The notes under the pieces were generated by a model that worked only from the letters and a program-made list of their open reading frames with translations, was not told the DNA's origin and searched no databases. Made by a program: the position numbers and the translations under genes. Positions 1 to 7,859 of a DNA stretch of 12,458 nt are shown piece by piece. The stretch spans positions 1 through 12,458 of the forward strand of contig CAZRKH010000078.1 in assembly GCA_964600785.1 (NCBI GenBank), given 5' to 3'. The stretch comes from M30B53 sp964600785. GTDB lineage: Bacteria; Planctomycetota; Planctomycetia; Pirellulales; UBA1268. The stretch's first letter is position 1; every line of letters begins with the position of its first letter.

Positions 1-719
1 AGGGTCAAGGCCAGCAGGGTCAAGGCCAGCAGGGTCAAGGCCAGCAGGGTCAGGGCCAGCAGGGTCAGGGCCAGCAGGGTCAGGGCCAGCAGGGTCAAGG
101 CCAGCAGGGTCAAGGCCAGCAGGGCCAAGGCCAGCAGGGTCAGGGTCAGCAGGGCCAAGGTCAGCAGGGCCAAGGCCAGCAAGGCGAGGGCCAGCAGGGT
201 CAGGGTCAGCAGGGCGAGGGCCAGCAGGGTCAGGGCCAGCAGGGCGAGGGTCAGCAGGGCGAGCCTGGTGGTGACGGCGGCAACGGTGAGGGTGGCTGGA
301 CCGGCGGAGAGCGGGCCGCGGCAGGCGGCGAGGCACCCTCACAGGACGCCGAGTGGGTCAACGAGGATCTCGAACACGCCCGCAACGCCGCCGATCTCGC
401 CACCGAGCATTTGGGCGAAAGCCTCGAAGAGGGTCGTGACGACGTGCTCGAGGCGCTCGGCTGGAGCCGCGAAGAGGCCGAAGCCTTCCTCGACCGGTGG
501 AAGGCGATGCGGTCCCTCGAGCAAAGTGCTGACCCGCGGGAGCAGGCGGAATACGAGCGGGCCTTGCGGAGCCTGGGCCTGCGGCCCCGCACGGTGCGGA
601 CGGACCGCCGCATCGACGCGGCGCCGACCGGCGGTGAGGCCGAGGGCCGCCGCAGCCGGCCGCCGAGCGAATACCGGGAGCAGTTCGAGGCCTACAACAG
701 CGGTGTCTCGGCTCCATGA
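1..719 (+). CDS. C-terminal part of a GQ-repeat, coiled-coil protein (5' end outside window)
   Basis: The reading frame is open from base 3 to the TGA at 717-719. It enters from the left, so the start is not visible. The first 85 residues are 17 tandem pentapeptides of the form G-Q-G-Q-Q, drifting to G-E-G-Q-Q towards the end. A Gly/Glu-rich linker follows, then about 125 residues of charged, mostly helical sequence with a short W/E-rich stretch (EALGWSREEAEAFLDRW) and a basic tail. I see no catalytic motif. Large planctomycete proteins with Gln/Gly-rich repeats before a similar C-terminal segment are, from memory, annotated as membrane-associated coiled-coil or DUF4175-like proteins; that is recall, not demonstrated here. 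The stop overlaps the nadB start in an ATGA, suggesting co-translation. Coding is well supported by frame continuity, GC3 and the in-phase 15-bp repeats. Function is unknown. Confidence 0.8.
   Translation, partial: GQGQQGQGQQGQGQQGQGQQGQGQQGQGQQGQGQQGQGQQGQGQQGQGQQGQGQQGQGQQGEGQQGQGQQGEGQQGQGQQGEGQQGEPGGDGGNGEGGWTGGERAAAGGEAPSQDAEWVNEDLEHARNAADLATEHLGESLEEGRDDVLEALGWSREEAEAFLDRWKAMRSLEQSADPREQAEYERALRSLGLRPRTVRTDRRIDAAPTGGEAEGRRSRPPSEYREQFEAYNSGVSAP
3..257 (+). repeat. 17-unit, 15-bp in-frame tandem repeat (GQGQQ codons)
   Basis: Seventeen consecutive 15-bp units of the type GGTCAAGGCCAGCAG run from base 3 to 257 without phase breaks. The first eight differ almost only by CAA/CAG and GGT/GGC synonymous changes. 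The last five alternate with units in which the second codon is GAG (Glu). The array starts at or before the window edge, so the total copy number is unknown. The length is a multiple of three, so copy-number change would not shift the frame of the host gene. Confidence 0.95.
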
Positions 720-2404
720 ACGGGACTAATGCCGAAGGGCCGCGGTATCTCACAGGCTTCGGGCCGCGGCGGGTGCCGCATTGCTTCACCGACGTCTTGA
801 TTCTCGGTGGCGGACTCGCCGGCCTGCGGGCGGCCTTGGCCGTCGATCCGAGCCTCTTGGTGACGGTGATCACCAAAGACGACCTGCGTGAGTCATCAAG
901 CAGCTACGCCCAAGGCGGCATCGCGGGTGTCGTCGATCCGGAAGACCGGTTCGCCGACCATGCCGCCGACACGGTCGCCGCCGGCGGCGGGCTGTGCGAC
1001 GCCGCAGTCGTCGATTCGGTGGTTCGGGAAGCCCCCGGCAGAATCGACGAGCTGATCAGCTGGGGCACACGCTTCGATCTTCGTGAAGGCTCGCTCGAGC
1101 TGGGCCGGGAGGGGGGGCACAGCCGTAGCCGAATCGTGCATGCCCTCGGTGATGCAACCGGCCGCGAGGTGATGCGGGCGGTCATCGAACAGACGAAAAA
1201 ACTCGACAATCTCGAGGTCTGGCCCGACACCTTCACGATCGACCTGGTGACCCACGAGGGAGCCTGCCGGGGGGCCCTGGTCTGGAATCGTGACCACGGC
1301 AAGACGCTCGTCTGGGCCCGGAGGACGATTCTCGCGACCGGTGGCGCCGGCCAGCTCTACCGTGAAACCACCAATCCCCAGGTGGCCAGCGGCGACGGCA
1401 TGGCGGTGGCCTGGCGGGCGGGGGCGAGCCTCCGCGACATGGAGGTCATGCAGTTTCACCCCACGGTGCTCTATATCGCCGGCGGCGGCCGCAGCCTGAT
1501 TACCGAGGCGGTCCGGGGTGCCGGCGGCCGTCTCATCGATCGCGAAGGTCGGCGGTTCATGCCCGACTTCGACCCCCGTGGCGAACTCGCTCCCCGCGAT
1601 GTCGTCTCCCGCGCGATCAGTGAGGTGATGCAGCGGACGAAGCACTCCAATGTCTACCTCGACCTCTCGCACCTCGATGCCGCCGAGGTGCGTCGCCGCT
1701 TTCCCGGCATGGCCAGGCTCTGCGCGGAGTTCGGTCTCGACCTGACCCGCGATCGGATCCCGGTGCGGCCCGGGGCCCACTATATGATCGGCGGCGTGGA
1801 GGTCGACGAGCATGGCCGCACCGCCGTGGAGGGCCTCTATGCGGCCGGCGAGGTGACCTCCAGCGGGCTGCACGGCGCCAACCGCCTGGCGAGCAACAGC
1901 CTCCTGGAGGGGCTTGTCTACGGGGCCAGGGCCGGTGAGGCAGCCTCGAGAGACGTGCTGGCGATGCCCGACCGCGATGACTTGCGGGTGCCGCGGCTGG
2001 CCAACCCCAGGCAGGATGCAAGCGGCGAGCCGCTCGACCTCGACGACATCCGCAACTCCCTCAAGGCCCTGATGTGGCGGCAGGTTGGGGTGGAGCGGAG
2101 CGGGGATTCCCTGGCCGAGGCGCTCGGGACGGTCGAGGGCTGGTGCCGTTACGTGCTGCCGCGGCAGTTCGGGGATCCGGGCGGCTGGCAGCTGCAGAAC
2201 ATGCTCGAGGTGGCGAGGCTGATGATCCGCGGGGCGCTCGAAAGGAAAGAGACGCGGGGGGTGCACACCCGCCGCGACTTTCCAGAGTCGGCGACGCAGT
2301 GGCAGGGCCACATCGCCTGGCAGCGGGGGGCGGGCGAGCCCCGCTTCGAGCCGACGGCCGCGGCTGGATGCGGTCCTGGCGAGTCGCCAAGGGCAGCCGG
2401 CTGA
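716..2404 (+). CDS. nadB: L-aspartate oxidase (quinolinate synthase system, FAD-dependent)
   Basis: This 562-residue protein oxidises L-aspartate to iminoaspartate, the first step of de novo NAD synthesis; NadA then makes quinolinate. It is cytosolic and FAD-dependent. Visible family signatures, in order: the Rossmann FAD motif LILGGGLAGL (28-37), SSSYAQGGIAG (61-71), the GGHSRSRIVHA segment (133-143), ATGGAGQLYRETTNP (207-221), MQFHPT (245-250, His248), LITEAVRG (261-268), LAPRDVVSRAI (291-301, Arg294), GAHYMIGG (353-360, His355) and the second FAD motif YAAGEVTSSGLHGANRLASNSLLEG (375-399, Arg390). The C-terminal helical domain ends in the usual ETRGVHTRRDFP element. The active-site His/Arg set known from E. 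coli NadB is present. The start at 716 has no clear Shine-Dalgarno and overlaps the upstream stop (ATGA), pointing to translational coupling. The N-terminal RYLTGFGPRRVPHCFTDV segment before the FAD motif supports this start over a GTG 19 codons in. nadA and nadC are not in the window. Confidence 0.95.
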   Translation: MNGTNAEGPRYLTGFGPRRVPHCFTDVLILGGGLAGLRAALAVDPSLLVTVITKDDLRESSSSYAQGGIAGVVDPEDRFADHAADTVAAGGGLCDAAVVDSVVREAPGRIDELISWGTRFDLREGSLELGREGGHSRSRIVHALGDATGREVMRAVIEQTKKLDNLEVWPDTFTIDLVTHEGACRGALVWNRDHGKTLVWARRTILATGGAGQLYRETTNPQVASGDGMAVAWRAGASLRDMEVMQFHPTVLYIAGGGRSLITEAVRGAGGRLIDREGRRFMPDFDPRGELAPRDVVSRAISEVMQRTKHSNVYLDLSHLDAAEVRRRFPGMARLCAEFGLDLTRDRIPVRPGAHYMIGGVEVDEHGRTAVEGLYAAGEVTSSGLHGANRLASNSLLEGLVYGARAGEAASRDVLAMPDRDDLRVPRLANPRQDASGEPLDLDDIRNSLKALMWRQVGVERSGDSLAEALGTVEGWCRYVLPRQFGDPGGWQLQNMLEVARLMIRGALERKETRGVHTRRDFPESATQWQGHIAWQRGAGEPRFEPTAAAGCGPGESPRAAG

Positions 2405-2496
2405 GAGCCTCGGCGGACGGCTTGCGGGTCTGGACAAGCCCGGCGGCGGCGACCTATCGTTTCCAGCAAGAGCCGCACGAATCACGGGAGAGTTTC

Positions 2497-3240
2497 ATGG
2501 TGGAGTCCGACGCTTCCGACGCGATGATCCAGGCCGACGGGTTGTGCAAGTATTACGGCACCTTCATCGCCATCGAGGACATCTCGTTCCGGGTGCCGCG
2601 TGGGGAGGTGGTCGCCTTCCTGGGCCCCAATGGCGCGGGCAAGAGCACCACGATGAAGATTCTTACCGGCTACCTCGCCCCCTCGGCGGGTACGGCGAGG
2701 ATCGCCGGCTTCGACATGGCCACCGAGCGGATCGCCGGAGCCGAGCGGCTCGGCTATCTGCCGGAAAACGGGCCGCTCTACCCCGACATGACCCCCCGGA
2801 GCCTGCTCGAGTTTTTTGCCGATGCCCGCGGGCTCTCCGGCAGCCAGCGGGACGAGCGGATCGAGGCGGTGATCGGCCAGTGCGAACTCGGCAGCGTGAT
2901 CGGCAAGGCGATCGGCAAGCTCTCCAAGGGCTACCGGCAGCGGGTCGGGATGGCCCAGGTGCTGCTCCACGAGCCCGACGTGCTGATCCTCGACGAGCCG
3001 ACCAGTGGCCTCGACCCCAACCAGATCCGCGAGGTTCGCGAGACGATCCGCCGTCTCGGCGAGAGCAAGACGATCCTCCTCTCGACCCACATCCTGCAGG
3101 AGGTCGAGGCCCTCGCAGACCGTGTGTTGCTCGTCGCCGAGGGCCGCCTCGTGTTCGACGGCCGTCCGTCCGACCTCGCCGGCCCGGATGGCAGCCTCGC
3201 CGATCGCTTTCATGAACTGACCCGTGGCTCGGCCGCCTGA
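2497..3240 (+). CDS. ABC transporter ATP-binding protein, GldA-like
   Basis: A 247-residue ATPase subunit of an ABC-2 type transporter, cytosolic and docking on the membrane subunit encoded next. Motifs: Walker A GPNGAGKST (43-51), a YLPEN segment in the Q-loop position (88-92) as in GldA/CcmA-type ATPases, signature LSKGYRQR (142-149), Walker B VLILDEPTSGLD (162-173) and the H-loop His198 in STHIL. All residues for ATP hydrolysis are present. The ATG at 2497 is chosen because GGGAGAG (2486-2492) lies just upstream and the ABC domain starts within 12 residues. The frame is open further upstream, but that stretch overlaps nadB in another phase. It sits 92 bp after nadB and 65 bp before the permease gene, so it is the first gene of a three-gene cassette. 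Substrate is unknown; gldA is the gliding-motility name in Bacteroidetes and is not proven equivalent here. Confidence 0.93.
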   Translation: MVESDASDAMIQADGLCKYYGTFIAIEDISFRVPRGEVVAFLGPNGAGKSTTMKILTGYLAPSAGTARIAGFDMATERIAGAERLGYLPENGPLYPDMTPRSLLEFFADARGLSGSQRDERIEAVIGQCELGSVIGKAIGKLSKGYRQRVGMAQVLLHEPDVLILDEPTSGLDPNQIREVRETIRRLGESKTILLSTHILQEVEALADRVLLVAEGRLVFDGRPSDLAGPDGSLADRFHELTRGSAA

Positions 3241-3290
3241 GGTCGCCCCTCCCGGCGGTGTTCGAATCGGTTCGCCGTATTTCCCGCAGA

Positions 3291-3298
3291 AGGAAGAG
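3291..3298 (+). promoter_or_regulatory. Ribosome binding site deciding the GldFG start
   Basis: AGGAAGAG lies 7 nt before the ATG at 3306. The longer frame would begin at a GTG at 3258, which has no comparable site and would add 16 basic residues before the conserved permease N-terminus. The site favours 3306. Confidence 0.6.
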
Positions 3299-3305
3299 AC
3301 AAGTG

Positions 3306-6101
3306 ATGAAGTGGCATGTGCTCGACGCCGTGTTCAAGCGGAACTTCGTGGCCTACTTCTCCAATCCCACCGGCTACGTCTTCATCTGCGTGTTCGTGCT
3401 GCTCGGATCGCTCGCGGCCTTCTGGCCACCGGAGTTCTTCAACTCCAACCTCGCCAACCTCGATCAGCTCAACCGCTACCTGCCCTACATCATGCTGGTC
3501 TTCATTCCGGCGATCACGATGAGTGTCTGGGCGGAGGAGCGGCGGCAGGGCACCGACGAACTGCTGCTCACGATCCCGGCCACCGATCAGGAGGTGGTCT
3601 TCGGTAAGTATCTCGCCGCGGTGGGAATCTTCACCGTCTCGCTGATGTTCTCGATGGTCTGCAATCTCGTGATTTTGTTGCGGTGGGGAACGCCCGACGG
3701 CGGCCTCTTTTTCACCAACTACCTCGGCTATTGGTTCGTGGGCCTGGCGATGCTGGCGATCGGCATGGTGGCCAGCTTTCTGACGAGCAACCTCACCGTG
3801 GGCTTCGTGCTCGGGCTGCTTCTCAATGCCCCGCTGGTGGTGGCGGATCAGGCCGGCACGGTGATGAGCCCCGCGGCGGCCGAGAAGGTGCGGGCCTGGG
3901 GCCTGGCCGAGCAGTTCGCCGACTTCGGTCGGGGTGTGGTGAGCCTCTCGGCGGTCGCCTACTTCCTGGGGATCGTGGCGGTCTGTCTGTATGTCGCGAT
4001 GGTGCTCATTGGCCGCAGGCACTGGGCGGGCCGCCGTGACGGCCCGCAGATGGGCGTCCACTATGTCGCCCGCACGCTGGGTCTGGCGGCGGCGGCCGTG
4101 GGAGCGGCGTTGGTGATTCGCGCCATCGACGTGCGGGCCGACCTTTCCGAGGAGCAGATCAGCTCGCTTGCCCCCCAGACGCGGCGGCTGTTGCGGGATC
4201 TCGATCCCGAGCGGCCGGTTGAGATCACGGCCTATGTGAGTCCCACGGTGCCGGAGGACTATTCGCAGACGCGGCTCACACTACTCAACATGTTGCGGCA
4301 GTTCGAGCGGCTCGGTCGGGGCAAGATCGCCGTCGAGGTGATCTCCACCGAGCCGAAGACGGAGGCCGCCGCACTGGCACGCCAGCAGTTCGGAATCGAG
4401 CCGGCAACCGTGCTTGCCCGGGTGCGGGGGGCCTACCGGGAGGAGGAGATCTTTCTCGGCTGTGCGTTCACAAGCGGGCTGGAGAAGGTGGTGGTTCCGT
4501 TTTTCGACCGCGGCACGCCGGTGGAGTATGAACTGATCCGCTCGGTCTGCACCGCCAACCAGCAGGCCCGCCGGCGGCTCGGGGTGGTCACCACCGACGC
4601 CGAGCTGTTCGGTGGCTTCGACATGGCCAGCGGCAGCCAGCGGCCGAGGCAGCCGCTGATCGAGGAGCTCGAGAAGCAGTACGAGGTGGTGCAGGTTGAT
4701 CCGTCCGCTCCGATCGTGGAGCGGTATGACGTGTTGCTTGCCGTGCAGCCCTCCTCGCTCGCCCCGGAGGCGATGGATCACTTCGTGGCCGCGGTGAAGT
4801 CTGGTCAGCCGACGGCGATCTTCGAGGATCCGCTGCCGGTGCTGATGGTGGGGGTTCCCGGCACCGCCCAGCCCCGTCGCGGCGGCGGACCGATGGCGAT
4901 GTTTCAGCCCCAGGGCCAGCCGAAGGGGGATATTGGCCGTCTCTGGCAGGCGATCGGGGTGGAGCTGCTCGCCGGCAAGCAGCCGGCGATCGGCGGCGGG
5001 GCGAGCCCCGTGGTTGTCTGGCAGAACTACAACCCGCATCCCAAGCTCGAGCTGCCCGGGGAGTTTGTCTTCGTCGATCAGGCGATTGCCGAGATCACCG
5101 GTGGCCAGCCGAGCTTCAATCCCGACGAGCCGGTCACCGCCGGCCTGCAGGAGCTGCTCTTTCCCTTTCCGGGCGGGATCCGTCCGCGGGAGAAGGCCGG
5201 CATCACCCTGGTGCCCCTGGTCCGCACTCAAAGCCGCGGCAGCGGAACGATCGAGGTCTCGGCCGTAATGAGCAACCGTGGCGATTCGCGGATGCTGCGG
5301 GCTTTCGAGCAGCCCGGTGACGAGTCGATGCTCCTCGCGGTGATCGTGGAACGGCAGCCGGCCTCGGCCTCGGAGGCCGGGGATGACGATCCGGCCGCCG
5401 AGACGGAATCAGCGGAAGACGACGCCGGGGAGAAGCGTTCGGCCGACGAGCAGTCCCGACCGATCCGGGCGGCGGTGGTGGCCGACATCGATCTGCTCGA
5501 CGGACGCATCTTCGGTCTTCGCGACCGGCCCGACGAGTTTTTCGCTCTCGACTTCGACAACGTGACCTTCGTGCTCAACATCCTTGATGAGCTTGCCGGT
5601 GACGACCGGTTCATCGAGATTCGCAAGCGGAAGCCGAAGCACCGCACGCTCGAGCGGATCGAAGCGACGGTGGCCGGCGCCCGGGAGGAGGCCGACGACC
5701 AGCGGCAGAAGTTTATCGACGAGTTTGAAAAGGCCGAACGGGAGGCGAACGCGAAGATGGACGATGAGGTCGGGGAGTTTGAGAAGAAGGTCAAGGAGAT
5801 GCAGGCCAGCGGCAATGCCGACCCGCAGCAGTTGATGGCCGCAATGCAGCAGCTCGCCAGCCGGCAGCGGCGGGCGCAGCGGAAGCTCGACATCAAGATC
5901 GAGAGCCTCCGCCGTAGCCGTGATGCCGAGGTCGATGCGGTCGAGCGGCGGCTCGCCGCGGAGGTCCGTCGCGAACAGGATCGCCAGAAATGGCTGGCCG
6001 TGCTGCTGCCCCCGATCCCGCCGCTTGTGGTCGCGTTTTTCGTGTTCTTCCGGCGGCGTGCGATGGAACGCGAGGGCGTGGCCCGTTCGAGACTGCGGTA
6101 A
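3306..6101 (+). CDS. Fused ABC-2 permease (GldF-like) and GldG-like auxiliary protein
   Basis: A 931-residue inner-membrane protein joining two subunits that are separate (GldF and GldG) in Bacteroidetes. Residues 1-240 form a GldF-type permease with about six membrane segments (near 21-40, 60-77, 103-125, 143-161, 165-181, 216-235) and the conserved cytosolic loop WAEERRQGTDELLLTIP (75-91). A seventh segment near 256-272 leads into the GldG region, beginning ADLSEEQISSLAPQTRRLL. This region has an extracytoplasmic ABC_transp_aux-type domain to about residue 750. It is interrupted near 687-718 by an acidic low-complexity stretch and followed by a long charged coiled coil (about 783-895). A last membrane segment (896-915, LLPPIPPLVVAFFVFF) with a basic cytosolic tail closes it. 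The gene sits 65 bp after the ATPase and 25 bp before the DUF4340 gene. The fusion and partner genes are typical of planctomycetes. The transported or extruded substrate is not known, and there is no other motility gene nearby. Confidence 0.9.
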   Translation: MKWHVLDAVFKRNFVAYFSNPTGYVFICVFVLLGSLAAFWPPEFFNSNLANLDQLNRYLPYIMLVFIPAITMSVWAEERRQGTDELLLTIPATDQEVVFGKYLAAVGIFTVSLMFSMVCNLVILLRWGTPDGGLFFTNYLGYWFVGLAMLAIGMVASFLTSNLTVGFVLGLLLNAPLVVADQAGTVMSPAAAEKVRAWGLAEQFADFGRGVVSLSAVAYFLGIVAVCLYVAMVLIGRRHWAGRRDGPQMGVHYVARTLGLAAAAVGAALVIRAIDVRADLSEEQISSLAPQTRRLLRDLDPERPVEITAYVSPTVPEDYSQTRLTLLNMLRQFERLGRGKIAVEVISTEPKTEAAALARQQFGIEPATVLARVRGAYREEEIFLGCAFTSGLEKVVVPFFDRGTPVEYELIRSVCTANQQARRRLGVVTTDAELFGGFDMASGSQRPRQPLIEELEKQYEVVQVDPSAPIVERYDVLLAVQPSSLAPEAMDHFVAAVKSGQPTAIFEDPLPVLMVGVPGTAQPRRGGGPMAMFQPQGQPKGDIGRLWQAIGVELLAGKQPAIGGGASPVVVWQNYNPHPKLELPGEFVFVDQAIAEITGGQPSFNPDEPVTAGLQELLFPFPGGIRPREKAGITLVPLVRTQSRGSGTIEVSAVMSNRGDSRMLRAFEQPGDESMLLAVIVERQPASASEAGDDDPAAETESAEDDAGEKRSADEQSRPIRAAVVADIDLLDGRIFGLRDRPDEFFALDFDNVTFVLNILDELAGDDRFIEIRKRKPKHRTLERIEATVAGAREEADDQRQKFIDEFEKAEREANAKMDDEVGEFEKKVKEMQASGNADPQQLMAAMQQLASRQRRAQRKLDIKIESLRRSRDAEVDAVERRLAAEVRREQDRQKWLAVLLPPIPPLVVAFFVFFRRRAMEREGVARSRLR

Positions 6102-6126
6102 CACCGAGACACCTGGAAAGGCGACC

Positions 6127-7830
6127 ATGGAAACGATGCGATCAGAACAGGAAAGCGGTATCTCCCAGGTGATGCGGGCGACCCTCATCTACCTCGGTGT
6201 CGGGGCCGTGTTGCTGCTTGTCGGCCTCCTCGTCCAGCCTCGCTTCAGGGCCCGCGAGGTGACCGCCGAGATGCAGCAGGTGCTCTTCCCCAAGCTCACC
6301 GACGCCTCCGAGGCGGCCAGCCTGGAGATCGTTGCCTACGACGAGGAGCTCGGCACGGTCAAGCCCTTCAAGGTCGTCAAGAGTGGCGGCGTCTGGGTGC
6401 TGCCCTCCCACGAAAACTACCCGGCCGATGCCAGGGAGCACCTTGCTGCGGCCTCCACGGAACTGATCGGGCTGAAGGTGCTCAAGGTGGTCAGCAAGTC
6501 ACCCGGCGATCACGAGACCTACGGCGTGATCGAGCCGGACCTGGAAAAACTCGTGCCTGGAATGATTGGCGTGGGCCAGCTGGTCGAGATCCGCGACGCC
6601 GCCGGGGCGACCCTCGCCCGGCTGGTGGTCGGCAAGGAGGATCGGCAGCCGGCCGGGGCCGCCGGCGGCAACCGGAAACTGCGGTTTGTCCGTCGGGCCG
6701 GCCAGGATCCGGTCTACCGGGTCGAGATCGACACCTCGAAGTTCACCACGAGTTTTGACGACTGGATCGAAAAGGACCTCCTGCAGCTCTCGCCCTGGGA
6801 CGTGCGGAGTGTACGGCTTGAAAACTACACGCTCTCGGCGGTCGAGCGAGGCGGTGAACTGATGGTGCGGCAGGACCGCACGAGCCGCATCGATCTGAAG
6901 TATGACGACAAGGATGCCGCCTGGTCGCTCGCTTCGCTGGAAACCTTCGAGCCCGGGCAGCCCGACAAGGGCACGCCGGTGGAACTTGGCGAGGATGAGG
7001 AGCTCGACTCGCCAAAGCTCAACGATCTTCGCGACGCCCTCGCCGACTTGAAGATCATCGACGTGGCACGCAAGCCGGTCGGCCTCAGTGCCGACCTCAA
7101 GGCCGAGGCCACGTTCCTCGACGACGATGCCGCGGTGGCCTCGATGCAGCAGCGGGGCTTTTTGCCGCTGGATTCCGGGGAGATTCTCTCCACCGATGGC
7201 GAGACGGTCGTCGGGATGAAGGATGGCGTGGAATACCTGCTGAGATTCGGCACGGCGGCGAACGTGGCGACCGGCGGTCAGCAGGAGGGTGACGAGGAAG
7301 GCGGTGAAACCGCCGGCCGCTATCTGCTCGTCACCGTTCGGCTCAATGAAAGCCTGCTCGAGAAGCCCACACTCGATCCGCTTCCCGATCTTGCCGAGGA
7401 GCCCGCCGAGGAGGCTCCCGCAGAGGAGCCGGCCGAGGATGCTCCGGCCGGGGATGCTCCGGCTGAGGAATCCGCCGCCGAGGAGGAAACTTCCGATGCG
7501 TCGTCCGACGAGGCGGCGGCGACCGAGGACACGCCGGAGGAGGGCGGGGCCGCCGAGGCCCTCAAAGAGGCCGACGAGGCGGAGGCCGAGGCCCAGGCCG
7601 CCCGCGAACAACGACGGCGGGTGGAGCGGGAAAACCGACGCCGGCAGGATGAATACGACGAAAAGATCGAGACGGCGAAGAAGCGGGTTCGTGAACTCAA
7701 CGCGAGGTTTGCCGACTGGTACTACATCGTGCCGGAGGCGGAGTACGACAAGATCCACCTCGCCCGCGAGGACGTGATCAAGTCGGAGCCGGCCGAGGAG
7801 CCGTCGGAAGGCGAGCAGGCAGAGCCGTAG
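6127..7830 (+). CDS. Membrane-anchored DUF4340-domain protein
   Basis: A 567-residue protein with a short cytosolic N-terminus, one membrane anchor (about 18-36, TLIYLGVGAVLLLVGLLV) and a large extracytoplasmic part. The beta-rich sequence from about 40 to 410 matches the DUF4340 pattern: modules built around 'VWVLPSHENYPAD' and 'WSLASLETFEPGQ', with the segments between them carrying LxNYTLSAVERGG-like strands. From about 420 to 495 there is an acidic Ala/Glu/Pro/Asp low-complexity stretch. A charged helix and a conserved-looking 'FADWYYIVPEAEYDKI' end follow, and then an acidic tail. DUF4340 genes commonly follow GldF/GldG genes, and this one starts 25 bp downstream with GGAAAGG (6115-6121) before its ATG. 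It is therefore likely the third component of the same complex. The molecular function of DUF4340 is unknown. The earlier in-frame extension (from 5920) overlaps GldFG and is rejected. Confidence 0.88.
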   Translation: METMRSEQESGISQVMRATLIYLGVGAVLLLVGLLVQPRFRAREVTAEMQQVLFPKLTDASEAASLEIVAYDEELGTVKPFKVVKSGGVWVLPSHENYPADAREHLAAASTELIGLKVLKVVSKSPGDHETYGVIEPDLEKLVPGMIGVGQLVEIRDAAGATLARLVVGKEDRQPAGAAGGNRKLRFVRRAGQDPVYRVEIDTSKFTTSFDDWIEKDLLQLSPWDVRSVRLENYTLSAVERGGELMVRQDRTSRIDLKYDDKDAAWSLASLETFEPGQPDKGTPVELGEDEELDSPKLNDLRDALADLKIIDVARKPVGLSADLKAEATFLDDDAAVASMQQRGFLPLDSGEILSTDGETVVGMKDGVEYLLRFGTAANVATGGQQEGDEEGGETAGRYLLVTVRLNESLLEKPTLDPLPDLAEEPAEEAPAEEPAEDAPAGDAPAEESAAEEETSDASSDEAAATEDTPEEGGAAEALKEADEAEAEAQAAREQRRRVERENRRRQDEYDEKIETAKKRVRELNARFADWYYIVPEAEYDKIHLAREDVIKSEPAEEPSEGEQAEP

Positions 7831-7840
7831 GGCGGCGATT

Positions 7841-7857
7841 CGGTGCGGTCCGCACCG
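7841..7857. terminator. Hairpin in the convergent gap, possible bidirectional terminator
   Basis: CGGTGCG-GTC-CGCACCG is a perfect 7-bp GC-rich stem with a 3-nt loop. It is centred in the 29-bp gap between the stop codons of the DUF4340 gene (+) and the DUF971 gene (-). No T-tract follows on either strand, so it is not a canonical intrinsic terminator. Its placement between convergent genes is the main support. Confidence 0.45.
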
Positions 7858-7859
7858 GG

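Noticed and set aside
3..257. CRISPR array or collagen-like triplet repeat
   Set aside because: There are no spacers, the units are contiguous 15-mers in a coding frame, and the peptide is G-Q-G-Q-Q rather than Gly-X-Y.
896..2485. Long minus-strand open frame opposite nadB
   Set aside because: It is a GC-rich antisense shadow of nadB with no recognisable domain; the plus strand carries complete L-aspartate oxidase signatures.
2074..2496. In-frame upstream extension of the ABC ATPase gene
   Set aside because: It overlaps nadB in another phase, shows no homology to ABC proteins, and a good ribosome binding site and the family N-terminus place the start at 2497.
6499..7758. Minus-strand open frame of 419 codons opposite the DUF4340 gene
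   Set aside because: It has no family resemblance, and its Leu/Gly-rich text mirrors the acidic codon repeats of the plus-strand gene.
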